Origin: UBA7672 sp963738625
Lineage (GTDB): Bacteria > Pseudomonadota > Alphaproteobacteria > Caulobacterales > Hyphomonadaceae
Length of the DNA: 64,000 bases
NCBI GenBank assembly: GCA_963738625.1
Contig: CAVTXH010000020.1
Coordinates: 124,001-188,000 of the forward strand
Reading direction: 5' to 3'
Shown here one piece after another: positions 12,104 through 20,925 of the stretch (positions are counted from its first letter, which is position 1; the number at the start of each line of letters is the position of its first letter). A program made the translations under genes and the position numbers. The notes beneath the pieces were generated by a model. The model was not told the DNA's origin. It made no database searches and saw nothing but the letters and a program-made list of their open reading frames with translations.

Positions 12104-12838
12104 TCAGGTGTACCGCTTTGCTGCCCTCTGATCGAAACTCGACGCTTCACCCTTCTCGGCGCCGCCATAGCCCGTCAGGGCATCGGCGACGAACGGGTTG
12201 GTCTTGCGCTCGCGCCCGAAAGTGGAGGTCGGTCCGTGGCCCGGCACGAACGTCATGTCGTCGCCCAGCGGCCACAGCTTGTCGGTGATCGAGTCGATCA
12301 GCTGCTGGTGATTGCCGCGCGGAAAGTCAGTCCGGCCGATCGATCCGGCGAACAGCACATCGCCTACAAATGCAATCTTCGCGTCACGGTTGTGGATCAC
12401 CACATGGCCCGGCGTGTGACCTGGCGTGTGCGAGACGTCGAACGTCACGCCCTCCAGCTCCAGCGTATCGCCATCCTCGAGATAGCGGTCCGGCGTCACA
12501 TTCTTCAGGCCGCTTAGGCCGTACTTCACCGCCGAGCTTTCGATCTGGTCGAGCCAGAACTGGTCGTCCTTGTGCGGGCCGACCACGGGTACGCCGGTCC
12601 GGTCGCGCAGTTCGGCTGCGGCGCCTGCATGATCCAGGTGTCCATGGGTGAGCCAGATATGTTTCAGCGTCAGGCCGAAATGGTCGAGTGCGCCCATCAG
12701 CTGGTCAATATCGCCGCCGGGATCGACGAAGGCGGCGTGCTTGGTCGCGGTGTCCCAGATCAAAGAGCAATTCTGCTGCAGCGGGGTCACCGGCACGATG
12801 CGGATCTGCAGCTTCGTCTCGGGGTGCGTCTCGGTCAT
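12104..12838 (-). CDS. MBL-fold hydrolase, YcbL/glyoxalase II-like
   Basis: 244 residues of the metallo-beta-lactamase fold. The metal-binding THGHLDH is at 64-70, with later SHTPGHTPGH and FVGDVLFAGSIGRTD, matching the short glyoxalase II-like YcbL group. The C-terminal NPFVAD is also typical. These enzymes hydrolyse thioesters such as S-lactoylglutathione, though the physiological substrate of YcbL-like members is unsure. The C-terminus carries an extra tail of about 25 charged residues. It lies between two minus-strand genes, each with its own intergenic gap, so it may be transcribed alone. Confidence 0.88.
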   Translation of the reverse strand: MTETHPETKLQIRIVPVTPLQQNCSLIWDTATKHAAFVDPGGDIDQLMGALDHFGLTLKHIWLTHGHLDHAGAAAELRDRTGVPVVGPHKDDQFWLDQIESSAVKYGLSGLKNVTPDRYLEDGDTLELEGVTFDVSHTPGHTPGHVVIHNRDAKIAFVGDVLFAGSIGRTDFPRGNHQQLIDSITDKLWPLGDDMTFVPGHGPTSTFGRERKTNPFVADALTGYGGAEKGEASSFDQRAAKRYT

Positions 12839-12887
12839 GCCATCTAAATGGCCGGGCGGACCGCCTCAGGCAAGTCGCGAGATCGGA

Positions 12888-14021
12888 TTAGTGCGTGCGG
12901 CGGCGTTGTTTCGCCGCGCCGTAGAAGGGCGGGGCGGGATTTTCAGCCAGCGCCTGCGCCCGCAGCGAGGTGAGCGTCAGGCGCGTTTCCTCGAAGCGCT
13001 CGAGGCGGGCGGCAAGGCTCTCCACCTGGTTGTAGGCGAGGCGTTTCATCTCACGGCGGCCGAGGGCCACCGTCTCTAGGATAATGCCCGAAACCAGGCT
13101 GATCGCGGACATCACCGCCAGCGAGGCGCACAGGAAGGCAGTCGGGAAGCGCGGCACCAGGCCGGTGCCGAGGTATTCCGCGAGGACAGGCGCGCTGAGG
13201 CCGAGCGCGGTCAGCATGATGACGCCGGCGATCGCGCCGAAGAACAGCAGCGGGCGTTCGTCGCGCATCAGACGGCCGATGGTGGCGAGGATCCGGAAAC
13301 CATCTCGAATGGTCGACAGTTTCGACACCGATCCGGCCGGACGTGAGCCGTAGGCGGTGTGGACTTCAGCCGTGATCATGTCGAGTTCGAGGGCGTGCAC
13401 CGTCAGCTCGGTTTCGGTCTCGAAGCCGGAGGCGAGAGCGGGATAGGACTTGGCGAAGCGCCGCGAGAAGGCGCGATAGCCGGACAGCATGTCGGTGAAG
13501 CGGTCGCCGAAAATCCAAGCGACAAGACCGGTCAGCATCTTGTTGCCGAAGCGGTGGCCTGCCCGATAAGCCTCTTTCTCCTGTGTGATGCGCGCGCCCA
13601 CGACCATGTCGGCCTGCGTTTCGATCAGGCGGGAGACCAGCCGCGGCGCGGCGGCGGCGTCATACGTCGCATCGCCATCGACCATCACATAGACGTCCGC
13701 TTCGATGTCCGAGAACATGCGGCGCACGACGTGACCTTTGCCCTGCAGCGGCTCGCGGCGGACGATCGCGCCAGCTTCGCGGGCGACGGCGGCCGTGTTG
13801 TCGTGGCTGTTGTTGTCATAGACATAGATGCGTGCATTCGGCAGCGCGACGCGGAAAGACTTCACCACTTCGCCGATCGTGCTTGCTTCATTGTAGCACG
13901 GGATCAGCACCGCAATGTCGACATGGCGCAAGGCGGGCGAGTGTTGCTGGCCAACGGCCCGCAGGGCAGCCTCGGCGGCAGCGATACGCGCGTGAATGTC
14001 GGCAGTCGGATCAATGGACAT
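12888..14021 (-). CDS. Family 2 glycosyltransferase with two C-terminal membrane segments
   Basis: 377 residues. The GT-A fold begins with VLIPCYNEASTIGEVV, followed by DNNSHDNT and the metal-binding VDGDATYD (Asp115, Asp117). It resembles polyprenyl-phosphate sugar transferases of the DPM1 type. Two hydrophobic stretches at about 265-290 and 305-335 should anchor it to the inner membrane. It probably transfers a sugar from a nucleotide donor to a lipid carrier for envelope polysaccharide or protein glycosylation. The frame runs 56 codons further upstream without conservation signals; I take the ATG before SIDPTADIH. Confidence 0.88.
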   Translation of the reverse strand: MSIDPTADIHARIAAAEAALRAVGQQHSPALRHVDIAVLIPCYNEASTIGEVVKSFRVALPNARIYVYDNNSHDNTAAVAREAGAIVRREPLQGKGHVVRRMFSDIEADVYVMVDGDATYDAAAAPRLVSRLIETQADMVVGARITQEKEAYRAGHRFGNKMLTGLVAWIFGDRFTDMLSGYRAFSRRFAKSYPALASGFETETELTVHALELDMITAEVHTAYGSRPAGSVSKLSTIRDGFRILATIGRLMRDERPLLFFGAIAGVIMLTALGLSAPVLAEYLGTGLVPRFPTAFLCASLAVMSAISLVSGIILETVALGRREMKRLAYNQVESLAARLERFEETRLTLTSLRAQALAENPAPPFYGAAKQRRRTH

Positions 14022-14194
14022 GCGGGGTTCCGGCTGGGTTTCGTGTTCCAGTCCGGGACAAGCTGCCATGCACGGGTAAAAAATCTGGTCAGTGCGCAAA
14101 GGAAAAATCATCCCGTGCGTAGAAAGGAAGTGTTCGGAAACGCGATTCCGGAAAGGTCTTGTTGATGTCCGTGAATCGCGAGGAAACAAAACCG

Positions 14195-15356
14195 CTAGGC
14201 GGCTGTCCGTTCGCCCATCATCTTTGCGAAGCGTTCAAACAGATAAAAGGAATCCTGCGGGCCGGGGCTCGCTTCCGGGTGGTGCTGCACCGAGATGATC
14301 GGCTTGCCGGCGACGCTGAGACCGCAATTGGTGCCGTCGAACAGGGATTTGTGGCTCTCCTCGACGCCTTTCGGCAGCGTCGCGGTATCCACCGTGAAGC
14401 CATGGTTCATCGACACAATCTCGACCTTGCCGGTGGTGAAGTCCTTCACCGGATGGTTCGCGCCGTGGTGGCCCTGCGGCATCTTCTTGGTCTTTGCGCC
14501 GAGCGCGAGGGCCAGCATCTGGTGGCCGAGGCAGATGCCTAGGATCGGCACCCCCGACGCGATCAGCTTCTTAATCTCCGGTCCGGCATAGACCGCGGTC
14601 GCCGCCGGATCGCCCGGACCGTTCGACAGCACGACGCCATCCGGCTTCAGCGCGAGGATGTCCTCGGCTTTGGTCTTCGCCGTCACCACCGTGATCTTGG
14701 CGCCGACTGCCGACAGGTTGCGCAGGATATTCTTCTTTACGCCGAAATCCATCAGCACGACATGGAAGCGTTGTTTGCCGAGCTTGCTGAAGCCGGCGCC
14801 CAGCTTCCAAAGGCCGTCCGATGAATCGAAGTTCTGCCCGCTCGTCACATTGATCGCGAGATCAGCGTTCTCGACGCCCTTCCAGCCTTGGGCGGCCGCA
14901 ACCAGCGCCCTGCCGTCCAGCTTGCCCCCGGGGTCGTGAGCGATCGCCGACTTCGGCATGCCGAATTCGCGAATGCGCCGCGTCAGGGCGCGCGTGTCGA
15001 TGCCCGAAAGGCCGACGATGTTACGCCTCTCCAGCCACGTCCCCAGCGTATCGACCGAGCGCCAGCTCGAGGGCAGCCGTCGGCGGCGCGCGGAACACGG
15101 CGCCCCGCGCCGCGACTGCGCCTTGCGCCGAGCTTTCTTCCTGGTCCTCCGGATTGGCGCCGACGTTTCCGATGTGGGGGAAGGTGAAGAGCACGATTTG
15201 CTCGGCATAGGAGGGATCGGTCAGGATCTCCTGATATCCGGTCATCGCTGTGTTGAAGCAGAGCTCGCCCGCGGCGATGCCGCTGGCGCCATGTCCGCGG
15301 CCCCAGAAGATGGTCCCGTCCTCAAGGGCGATGGCGCCTGTGGGCTTTTGTGTCAT
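14195..15356 (-). CDS. carA: Carbamoyl-phosphate synthase small subunit (one apparent frameshift)
   Basis: About 386 residues after correction. The N-terminal half carries the CarA-specific LEDGTIFWG and FNTAMTGYQEILTDPSY. The C-terminal half is a class I glutamine amidotransferase with the nucleophile Cys in LGICLGHQ and the His and Glu in HHPEASPGP. It releases ammonia from glutamine and channels it to CarB. One extra base around 15071-15077 breaks the frame; removing it yields APSSWRSVDTL, the expected sequence. carA and carB are on the same strand but separated by 5.7 kb and five genes, two of them on the opposite strand, so they are not one operon. Confidence 0.93.
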
Positions 15357-15627
15357 GGGCGAGACGCTCCTGTCTTGCCGGCGCAGCTCGCCCCGAACAG
15401 CTCGAGAGGCTTCCGCGCAAACGGACGCTAGGTAGGGGCGGGGTCGGGGGTGCGTCAAGCAGCGCCGGATATCTATGCAACCGGCAACGCGGCCGTGCTG
15501 CGAAATGGTCCGGTGAGGCCGATCCCGCCTGTTCTTCCAGCATTTTTTGGGTGCGGCGCCATGTGCCTCGTTTCAGGCCTATTCGGGTGTTAGTCTTTGA
15601 TTATCGAGGGCCCGGCTAGCGTCGTCG

Positions 15628-16761
15628 ATGTCGGCGAATCGCTTTGGGACAGGCGCGCGGACAAGTAGCGCTGCCTTCTTAGTCAGTCCGACAGATCAAT
15701 CCTCGTCTGATCATTTCCTGAAAGAGTTGAGCCACGTGACCGCAAACGCCACTGCTGGACCTGCCTTGCGCGAAATCCTAGCCGCCTATCAGCGCCCGAA
15801 CGCGTGGCGCTCCCTCGCCGAAATCGCGCTCAGCGCCGCGCCGCTCGCCGCCATCTGGGCGGCCGCGTGGTTGGCGGTCAGCGCTGATCTCTGGTGGGCT
15901 GCTCTTCTTCTCTCCATTCCCGCGGGCGGCTTCGTCATGCGCCTGTTCATGATCCAGCACGATTGCGGCCATCGCGCCTTCTTCAAGTCACCCTGGCTCA
16001 ACGACTGGACCGGACGGATCATGGGCGCGTTCACGCTTACCCCCTACGATTGCTGGCGGCGCGAGCACGCCATCCATCACGCTACCTCCGGCGACCTCGA
16101 CCGCCGCGGCGTCGGCGCCATCGAGACGCTCACCGTCGAGGAATACCGCGCTCTCTCGCCGCTGAAGCGTTTCGGCTACCGCCTTTACCGCAACCCACTC
16201 GTCTTGTTCGTCGTCGGCCCGTTCTACGTCTTCTTCCTGCAGCAGCGCCTGCCGATCGGCCTGATGAAGGAAGGTTGGCGCCCATGGGTCAGCGCGATGG
16301 GCACCAACATCGCCATCGCCGCCATCGTCTGCGGCCTGCTCTGGCTGGGCGGCTGGCGGATGGTCGCTTTCGTGTATGTGCCCACCTTGCTGGTCGCTGC
16401 TTCGATCGGCGTCTGGCTGTTTTACGTCCAGCACCAGTTCGAGGACACCTACTGGGCGCGCCGTCCGGACTGGGACGCGACCGATGCTGCGCTGCATGGC
16501 TCGTCCTACTACGACCTTCCGGTTGTGCTGCGCTGGATCACCGCCAATATCGGCGTGCACCATGTCCACCATGTCAGCAGCCGCATTCCCTTCTACCGCT
16601 TGAGCACCGTGCTGAAGCATCATCCGAAGCTGAAGAATGTCGGCCGCATCCGCTTCTTCGAGAGCATCCGCCTCGCCGGGCTCGCCCTGTGGGACGAGGC
16701 TGGCCAGCAGCTCATCTCGTTCGGCCAGTTCAACCGGGCCCACGCGCTGGCCCGAATCTGA
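15628..16761 (+). CDS. Membrane fatty acid desaturase
   Basis: Up to 377 residues. All three histidine boxes of membrane di-iron desaturases are present: HDCGH (111-115), HAIHH (147-151) and HHVHH (311-315). Hydrophobic segments at about 65-110 and 225-265 form the membrane part. It should insert a double bond into acyl chains, adjusting membrane fluidity. The true start is uncertain: the ATG at 15628 has no visible ribosome site, whereas a GTG at 15736 lies just before the first conserved part and would shorten the protein by 36 residues. The family also contains carotenoid and sphingolipid modifying enzymes. Confidence 0.9.
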   Translation: MSANRFGTGARTSSAAFLVSPTDQSSSDHFLKELSHVTANATAGPALREILAAYQRPNAWRSLAEIALSAAPLAAIWAAAWLAVSADLWWAALLLSIPAGGFVMRLFMIQHDCGHRAFFKSPWLNDWTGRIMGAFTLTPYDCWRREHAIHHATSGDLDRRGVGAIETLTVEEYRALSPLKRFGYRLYRNPLVLFVVGPFYVFFLQQRLPIGLMKEGWRPWVSAMGTNIAIAAIVCGLLWLGGWRMVAFVYVPTLLVAASIGVWLFYVQHQFEDTYWARRPDWDATDAALHGSSYYDLPVVLRWITANIGVHHVHHVSSRIPFYRLSTVLKHHPKLKNVGRIRFFESIRLAGLALWDEAGQQLISFGQFNRAHALARI

Positions 16762-16816
16762 AGGCAGAGTCGGCGGCCCTTGGCCGCCGCGCCTCCGCCA
16801 TGCCAACCTGTTGCGA

Positions 16817-17305
16817 ATGGACCCGGTCTTCGCCTGGATCGAGCAGACGCCCCTCAGCATCTATGTGCGCGAGGATTTCTACGCCTTCTTTGTGATCCTG
16901 ATCTTCCACTCGCTGGGCATGGGCCTCCTGGTCGGCGGCGGCATGGCGGTTGCCCTGCGCACGGCGGGGTTTGCCAAGGGGGCGCCGCTGCAGAAATTCC
17001 GCGGCTTCTTCCCGGTGATGTGGATCGGCCTCGCCCTGGCCGCAGCCTCTGGCGCCCTCCTCCTTATCGGCTACCCGGCCAAGGCGCTCACCAACCCTGT
17101 CTTCGCAGTAAAGTTCGCCTGCCTGATCGCCGCCGGGATGCTCGTCCGCGAGATTGCGCGCCGGCTCTTCCCGGTCGCTGAGAGAGGGGAAGAGCTTCCC
17201 CACTGGGGCCGCTGGCTGGGCGTCGCGACGCTGGTCCTCTGGGCCTTTGGCGTCACGGCAGGAAAATTCCTGCCCTACACGCACCATATCCTGCTGGTGT
17301 CGTGA
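16817..17305 (+). CDS. Small four-helix membrane protein
   Basis: 162 residues with about four hydrophobic helices: near residues 22-48, 65-90, 95-115 and 135-155. The N-terminus MDPVFAWIEQTPLSIYVRE is amphipathic, and a histidine pair, THH, follows the last helix. Its stop overlaps the start of the next gene as TGATG, so the two membrane proteins are translationally coupled and may form a complex. I do not recognise a named function. Histidines in the membrane helices raise the possibility of heme binding, but this is only a guess. It starts 55 bases after the desaturase gene. Confidence 0.75.
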   Translation: MDPVFAWIEQTPLSIYVREDFYAFFVILIFHSLGMGLLVGGGMAVALRTAGFAKGAPLQKFRGFFPVMWIGLALAAASGALLLIGYPAKALTNPVFAVKFACLIAAGMLVREIARRLFPVAERGEELPHWGRWLGVATLVLWAFGVTAGKFLPYTHHILLVS

Positions 17306-17835
17306 TGCAGCCAGATCCCATTTTCGACATAGCAGCCCTTGAAAGGTTCGGCGTCGAGACCGGCATTTTCGGCTTCATGAATTCCAAGTGGGGCTGGCCG
17401 GCGATGGAGTCGATCCATTTCCTCGGCCTCTGCCTGCTGATGGCCTCGGTCGGCATGTTCGACCTGCGTATGATGGGCGCGGCGCGAGGCCTGCCGCTCG
17501 CTGCGCTCCACCGCCTCGTGCCCTTCGGCATCGCCGGCTGGGCGATGTGTGTGGCGACCGGCTTTCTGTTCTTCATGTCGGCGCCGGGCCAGTATCTCTA
17601 CAACCCCGCCTTCCAGACTAAGATGACGCTGATGGGTGCGGCAGGCGCCAACATGACGCTCTTCTACCTCACCACCGCTCCGGCCCTGCGTCTCGCCGGG
17701 GCCGACGACCTGCCCATCCCGCGCGCGCGCGTAATCGCGTTCGTCTCGCTCGCCTGCTGGCTCGGCGTCATCACCTGCGGGCGGTTGATCACGTTCTTCC
17801 GTCCGCCCTATCACTGGTGCGTCTGGTGCCAGTAG
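17305..17835 (+). CDS. Small membrane protein, partner of the preceding gene
   Basis: 176 residues, with hydrophobic segments near 30-55, 68-95, 105-130 and 140-162, and a C-terminal tail ending YHWCVWCQ with two cysteines. The start ATG overlaps the previous stop (TGATG); a GTG three bases earlier is also in frame. It is similar in size and topology to the upstream protein, including a conserved-looking W-x-S-I-H-F-L segment in the first helix. The pair appears to be a two-component membrane unit of unknown job. It is followed by a short gap and a small minus-strand gene. Confidence 0.75.
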   Translation: MQPDPIFDIAALERFGVETGIFGFMNSKWGWPAMESIHFLGLCLLMASVGMFDLRMMGAARGLPLAALHRLVPFGIAGWAMCVATGFLFFMSAPGQYLYNPAFQTKMTLMGAAGANMTLFYLTTAPALRLAGADDLPIPRARVIAFVSLACWLGVITCGRLITFFRPPYHWCVWCQ

Positions 17836-17904
17836 CCGGCCGCGTAGATGACTGCGCCGGCGATCTCTACGGCGAACGCTGGCCCAGAACGTACTGCAGA
17901 GCCA

Positions 17905-18084
17905 CTAGGCCTGGTCCGCGTCCTTGGCCTTCGCCTCGAGGGCGGCGATTTCCTTGTCGAGGTCGCTGATGCGCTTCGAGGCGATGGCGGCGCCGCCCTT
18001 GTCGCCTGTGCCTTCGGCCAGCGCCAGCTCCTGCACCAGCCGCGAGCGGTCCCTGCGCAGCCTGCGTATGGGCGATTGTTTCAT
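17905..18084 (-). CDS. Small coiled-coil protein
   Basis: 59 residues: a basic N-terminus (KQSPIRRLRRDRSRLVQEL) followed by a glycine-rich turn and a heptad-like acidic helix (ISDLDKEIAALEAKAKDADQA). The composition suggests a small helical, coiled-coil forming cytoplasmic protein. The frame extends far upstream, but only as the antisense of the glycosylase gene, so the ATG at 18084 is the sensible start. No family recognised. Confidence 0.55.
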   Translation of the reverse strand: MKQSPIRRLRRDRSRLVQELALAEGTGDKGGAAIASKRISDLDKEIAALEAKAKDADQA

Positions 18085-18228
18085 CGGCAAGGCTCTCCGG
18101 ACCTGACGCTCACATACAGCGAGACGGGAGCGCACGCCACGGCGATCCCCGGCGACCCGTGAAGTCGACGATCCTGTCAGCAACTGGCAGGTATTGCGCC
18201 TGCCTCCCGGTTCGTCTTCATTCGCGCC

Positions 18229-18903
18229 ATGCCGAAACAGACCGCCACGATTGCTGTCGCCACGCTCGACGTCACAGATCGCGCCCAGCTTTCCAAGGCT
18301 GTGAAGCATCTCGCGAAGCAGTGCGAGGTCATCAAGGCGGCGCACGCCTATGTCGGCGTGCCCGACTGGCGGGTGCGTCCCGGCGGCTATGCCGGCCTTG
18401 CCCGGATAATCGCCTTCCAGCAGCTCTCGACCAAGGCTGCAGGCACGATCTGGGGCAGGGTGGAGACGCTGCTGGGCAAGATCACCCCCGCCAGCGTGCT
18501 CGCCGCCGACATCGATGCGCTGCGGGCATGCGGCATGTCGCGGCCGAAGATTTCGCATATCCGGTCGATCGCCACCGCCATCGAGGATGGCAGTCTCAAC
18601 CTGAAGCGGATCGCCCAGGCGTCGGACGCCGACGCACAGGCGGAACTGGTCGCGGTGAAAGGCATCGGCCCGTGGACGGCCGACGTCTATCTGATGTTCG
18701 CGCTCGGCCGCTGGGATGTCTTCCCGCATGCCGATATCGGCCTCTCCGAGGCCTACCGGATGATTTCGGGGGAGCGAAAGCGCCATCCGCCGAAGAAATT
18801 CATGAAGACGGGAGAGCGCTGGCGTCCATATCGAGGGGTAGCAGCGCACATGCTGTGGGCCTACATAAACGCCGCTCGTGACGCGCAACGCGGCGGGGCG
18901 TGA
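18229..18903 (+). CDS. AlkA-type DNA-3-methyladenine glycosylase (HhH-GPD)
   Basis: 224 residues. The helix-hairpin-helix with glycine and proline reads VKGIGPWTADVYL (about 143-155) and the catalytic aspartate is Asp169 in FPHADIGL. It lacks the N-terminal domain of E. coli AlkA, like the shorter alphaproteobacterial and yeast Mag1-type enzymes. It should remove alkylated purines such as 3-methyladenine and start base-excision repair. It stands alone between divergent and unrelated genes. No Ada-type regulator or second alkylation gene is nearby. Confidence 0.92.
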   Translation: MPKQTATIAVATLDVTDRAQLSKAVKHLAKQCEVIKAAHAYVGVPDWRVRPGGYAGLARIIAFQQLSTKAAGTIWGRVETLLGKITPASVLAADIDALRACGMSRPKISHIRSIATAIEDGSLNLKRIAQASDADAQAELVAVKGIGPWTADVYLMFALGRWDVFPHADIGLSEAYRMISGERKRHPPKKFMKTGERWRPYRGVAAHMLWAYINAARDAQRGGA

Positions 18904-19091
18904 CTTTCCAGTCTCAGATTAACCTCCTGCAATCGGAAAAGCGCAGGATGGCTGGACAGGACACCGCCCTGTCATGATGTTATGTCAAAGAATCGATTAA
19001 TCCCGGTTGCTGGAGCCACGTGGCGCAGCTGGGGAACCGGCCAGAACCCCGTTTGGCACTCGGGACCACGGCCAAGACGAATGGACGACGC

Positions 19092-19655
19092 ATGGCGGAA
19101 GTGATTTCGCACGCGCCCAACGGTTGCCCCGCTCTCGTGCTCAACGCCGATTTCCGGCCTCTATCGTATTATCCGCTGTCGCTGTGGCCTTGGCAGGAGG
19201 TGGTGAAAGCCGTTTTCCTCGAGCGCGTCGATGTGGTGGCCGAGTACGACCAGTACGTTCACTCGCCCTCGCTGACGATGCGCCTGCCTTCGGTCATCGC
19301 CCTTCGCGAGTTTGTGAAACAGGACCGGCCGCCGGCCTTCACGCGGTTCAACGTGTTCCTGCGCGATGGATTCCAGTGCGCCTATTGCGGCAGCCACGAA
19401 GACCTGACGTTCGACCACGTCGTGCCGCGGTCGAAAGGCGGACGCACGAGCTGGGAAAACATCGTCGCCGCCTGCAGCCCTTGCAACCTGCGCAAGGGCG
19501 GGCGGATGGCGATGGACATCGGCATGCAGCCGCATCACCGGCCGCATCGGCCGACCACATTCCAGCTGCAGGAGATGGGCCGGCGATTCCCGCCGAACCA
19601 CCTGCACGATACGTGGCTCGACTATCTCTACTGGGATGTCGAACTGGAGCAGTAG
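19092..19655 (+). CDS. HNH endonuclease family protein
   Basis: 187 residues. Zinc-binding pairs C96-x2-C99 and C128-x2-C131 flank the HNH core FDHVVPRSKGG with the following WENIV, where His109 and Asn122 are expected active-site residues. The N-terminal half, starting CPALVLNADFRPLSYYPLSL, is the conserved domain that accompanies HNH in a widespread alphaproteobacterial housekeeping family. Such proteins are not linked to mobile elements here and their natural substrate is unknown. A longer frame begins at 19020, but homology starts near the ATG at 19092. Confidence 0.88.
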   Translation: MAEVISHAPNGCPALVLNADFRPLSYYPLSLWPWQEVVKAVFLERVDVVAEYDQYVHSPSLTMRLPSVIALREFVKQDRPPAFTRFNVFLRDGFQCAYCGSHEDLTFDHVVPRSKGGRTSWENIVAACSPCNLRKGGRMAMDIGMQPHHRPHRPTTFQLQEMGRRFPPNHLHDTWLDYLYWDVELEQ

Positions 19656-19677
19656 GCGCGCACCCCGCGCCTGCCGC

Positions 19678-20265
19678 CTACTGGTTCGGCGATTCCTTCC
19701 AGCCGTCGCGCGGACGCATCGCCGCTGCCGATCCGGGCCGCAGCTCATCGCACGCATCCGGCTCCATCGATGACAGCACGTTGCCGACGCGCCACTTGCC
19801 TTCGAGCTTCACCATGTCGAAGCCGTCGATGCCGCAATGCACGACCTGACCGTTGTCGCGCAGTTCATAGGGCGCCCACACCATGGCGAGGTCGCCCCGC
19901 ACCAGCACCACAGGATTCCAGTAGCGCTCGATGAAAGGATCGGCGTTAGGCTGGGGCTTCATGAAGTCGGCGTTCGGCCGGCGCACCACCGGCTTGCGAT
20001 CTGACTTCGGCCCGCGCTGGAAGAAGGTCGTGCCCTCGGCCACCTGCAGGGTCTTCATCGCCTCGTAGTCGTGGTTGCCGATCGCCAGCAGGAATTCGTC
20101 CACGACTTTCAGGATCGCCTCCTCCTCCCCGCCGCCAAAATTCGGCGCCGCGATTGGCCTCTGGTCGAGCTTCACCGCCGAAGGCCCGGTCTTCGGCTCG
20201 GATACAGGCGGTCCACTAGAACAGGCGCCTGCTAGGAGAAGGCCGGCGGCGAGTGCAAATCTCAT
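19678..20265 (-). CDS. Lipoprotein with NTF2/SnoaL-like domain
   Basis: 195 residues. The signal peptide MRFALAAGLLLAGAC ends in a lipobox-like GAC. After a proline-rich linker comes an alpha+beta domain whose first helix (EEEAILKVVDEFLLAIGNHDYEAM) and later WKVG-like strand (KWRVGNVL) match the NTF2/SnoaL cone fold, frequently DUF4440. These domains bind small ligands or act as isomerases; here the lipid anchor places it in the envelope. Function is unknown. It converges with the HNH gene, 22 bases apart. Confidence 0.75.
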   Translation of the reverse strand: MRFALAAGLLLAGACSSGPPVSEPKTGPSAVKLDQRPIAAPNFGGGEEEAILKVVDEFLLAIGNHDYEAMKTLQVAEGTTFFQRGPKSDRKPVVRRPNADFMKPQPNADPFIERYWNPVVLVRGDLAMVWAPYELRDNGQVVHCGIDGFDMVKLEGKWRVGNVLSSMEPDACDELRPGSAAAMRPRDGWKESPNQ

Positions 20266-20423
20266 GATGACATGTCCATCGTGGTCGGCCCCGACTGGAC
20301 GCTATCGCCTCAATCCCGTCGCGTCCACGCGCTCCCGCCGGGGCTATCGCCTGGCCTTCGCGCCCTCTAGCCTGCACGCCAAGGGAATCGGACCCGTGGG
20401 AAACGGGGGCAGGGAGGACGGCT

Positions 20424-20864
20424 TTGCCGCAGCAATTGATGACCATGACCGCGCCTGTTCTGGCGCTGGTCGTGTGGACGTTCGTGATGTGGTTCTGGCT
20501 CTACGCCACGCGCATTCCGGCGATGCGCAAGGCCGGCATAGATCCGGCGAAGATCAAGGGTTCGGAATCCCTTGCCAGCATGCCGCCCCTGCCGCCGAAA
20601 GTCGTGTGGGTCGCCGACAACTACAACCACCTGCACGAGCAGCCGACGGTGTTCTACGCCCTGGCCATCTACTCCCATCTCGCCGGCGTCGCCGACGAAC
20701 TCAACATCGCGTTGGCCTGGATCTACGTGGCCTTGCGAATCGTCCACAGCCTCGTCCAGGCCATCACCAACTATGTGCCAGCGCGGTTCTGCATCTTCGC
20801 CGCAGGCTCGCTGGTTCTGATGTGGATCGCCATCCGCGACGTGCTGGCGCTATTCGGGATTTAG
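20424..20864 (+). CDS. MAPEG-family membrane protein
   Basis: 146 residues with four hydrophobic helices. The second region carries the MAPEG signature VADNYNHLHEQPTVFYAL, with the conserved Asn, Glu and Pro. A later RIVHSLVQ is also typical. Family members are membrane glutathione transferases or eicosanoid enzymes in animals; bacterial ones are little studied and may conjugate glutathione to hydrophobic compounds. The start is probably the TTG at 20424, because GGAGG ends 6 bases upstream. The first ATG is five codons further in and poorly spaced. Confidence 0.85.
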   Translation: MPQQLMTMTAPVLALVVWTFVMWFWLYATRIPAMRKAGIDPAKIKGSESLASMPPLPPKVVWVADNYNHLHEQPTVFYALAIYSHLAGVADELNIALAWIYVALRIVHSLVQAITNYVPARFCIFAAGSLVLMWIAIRDVLALFGI

Positions 20865-20925
20865 GCAGGCTCTGGACCTCGACGACGGGGTGGAGCATAC
20901 CGCCCCCTCGAATCCCGAGGGTCAT

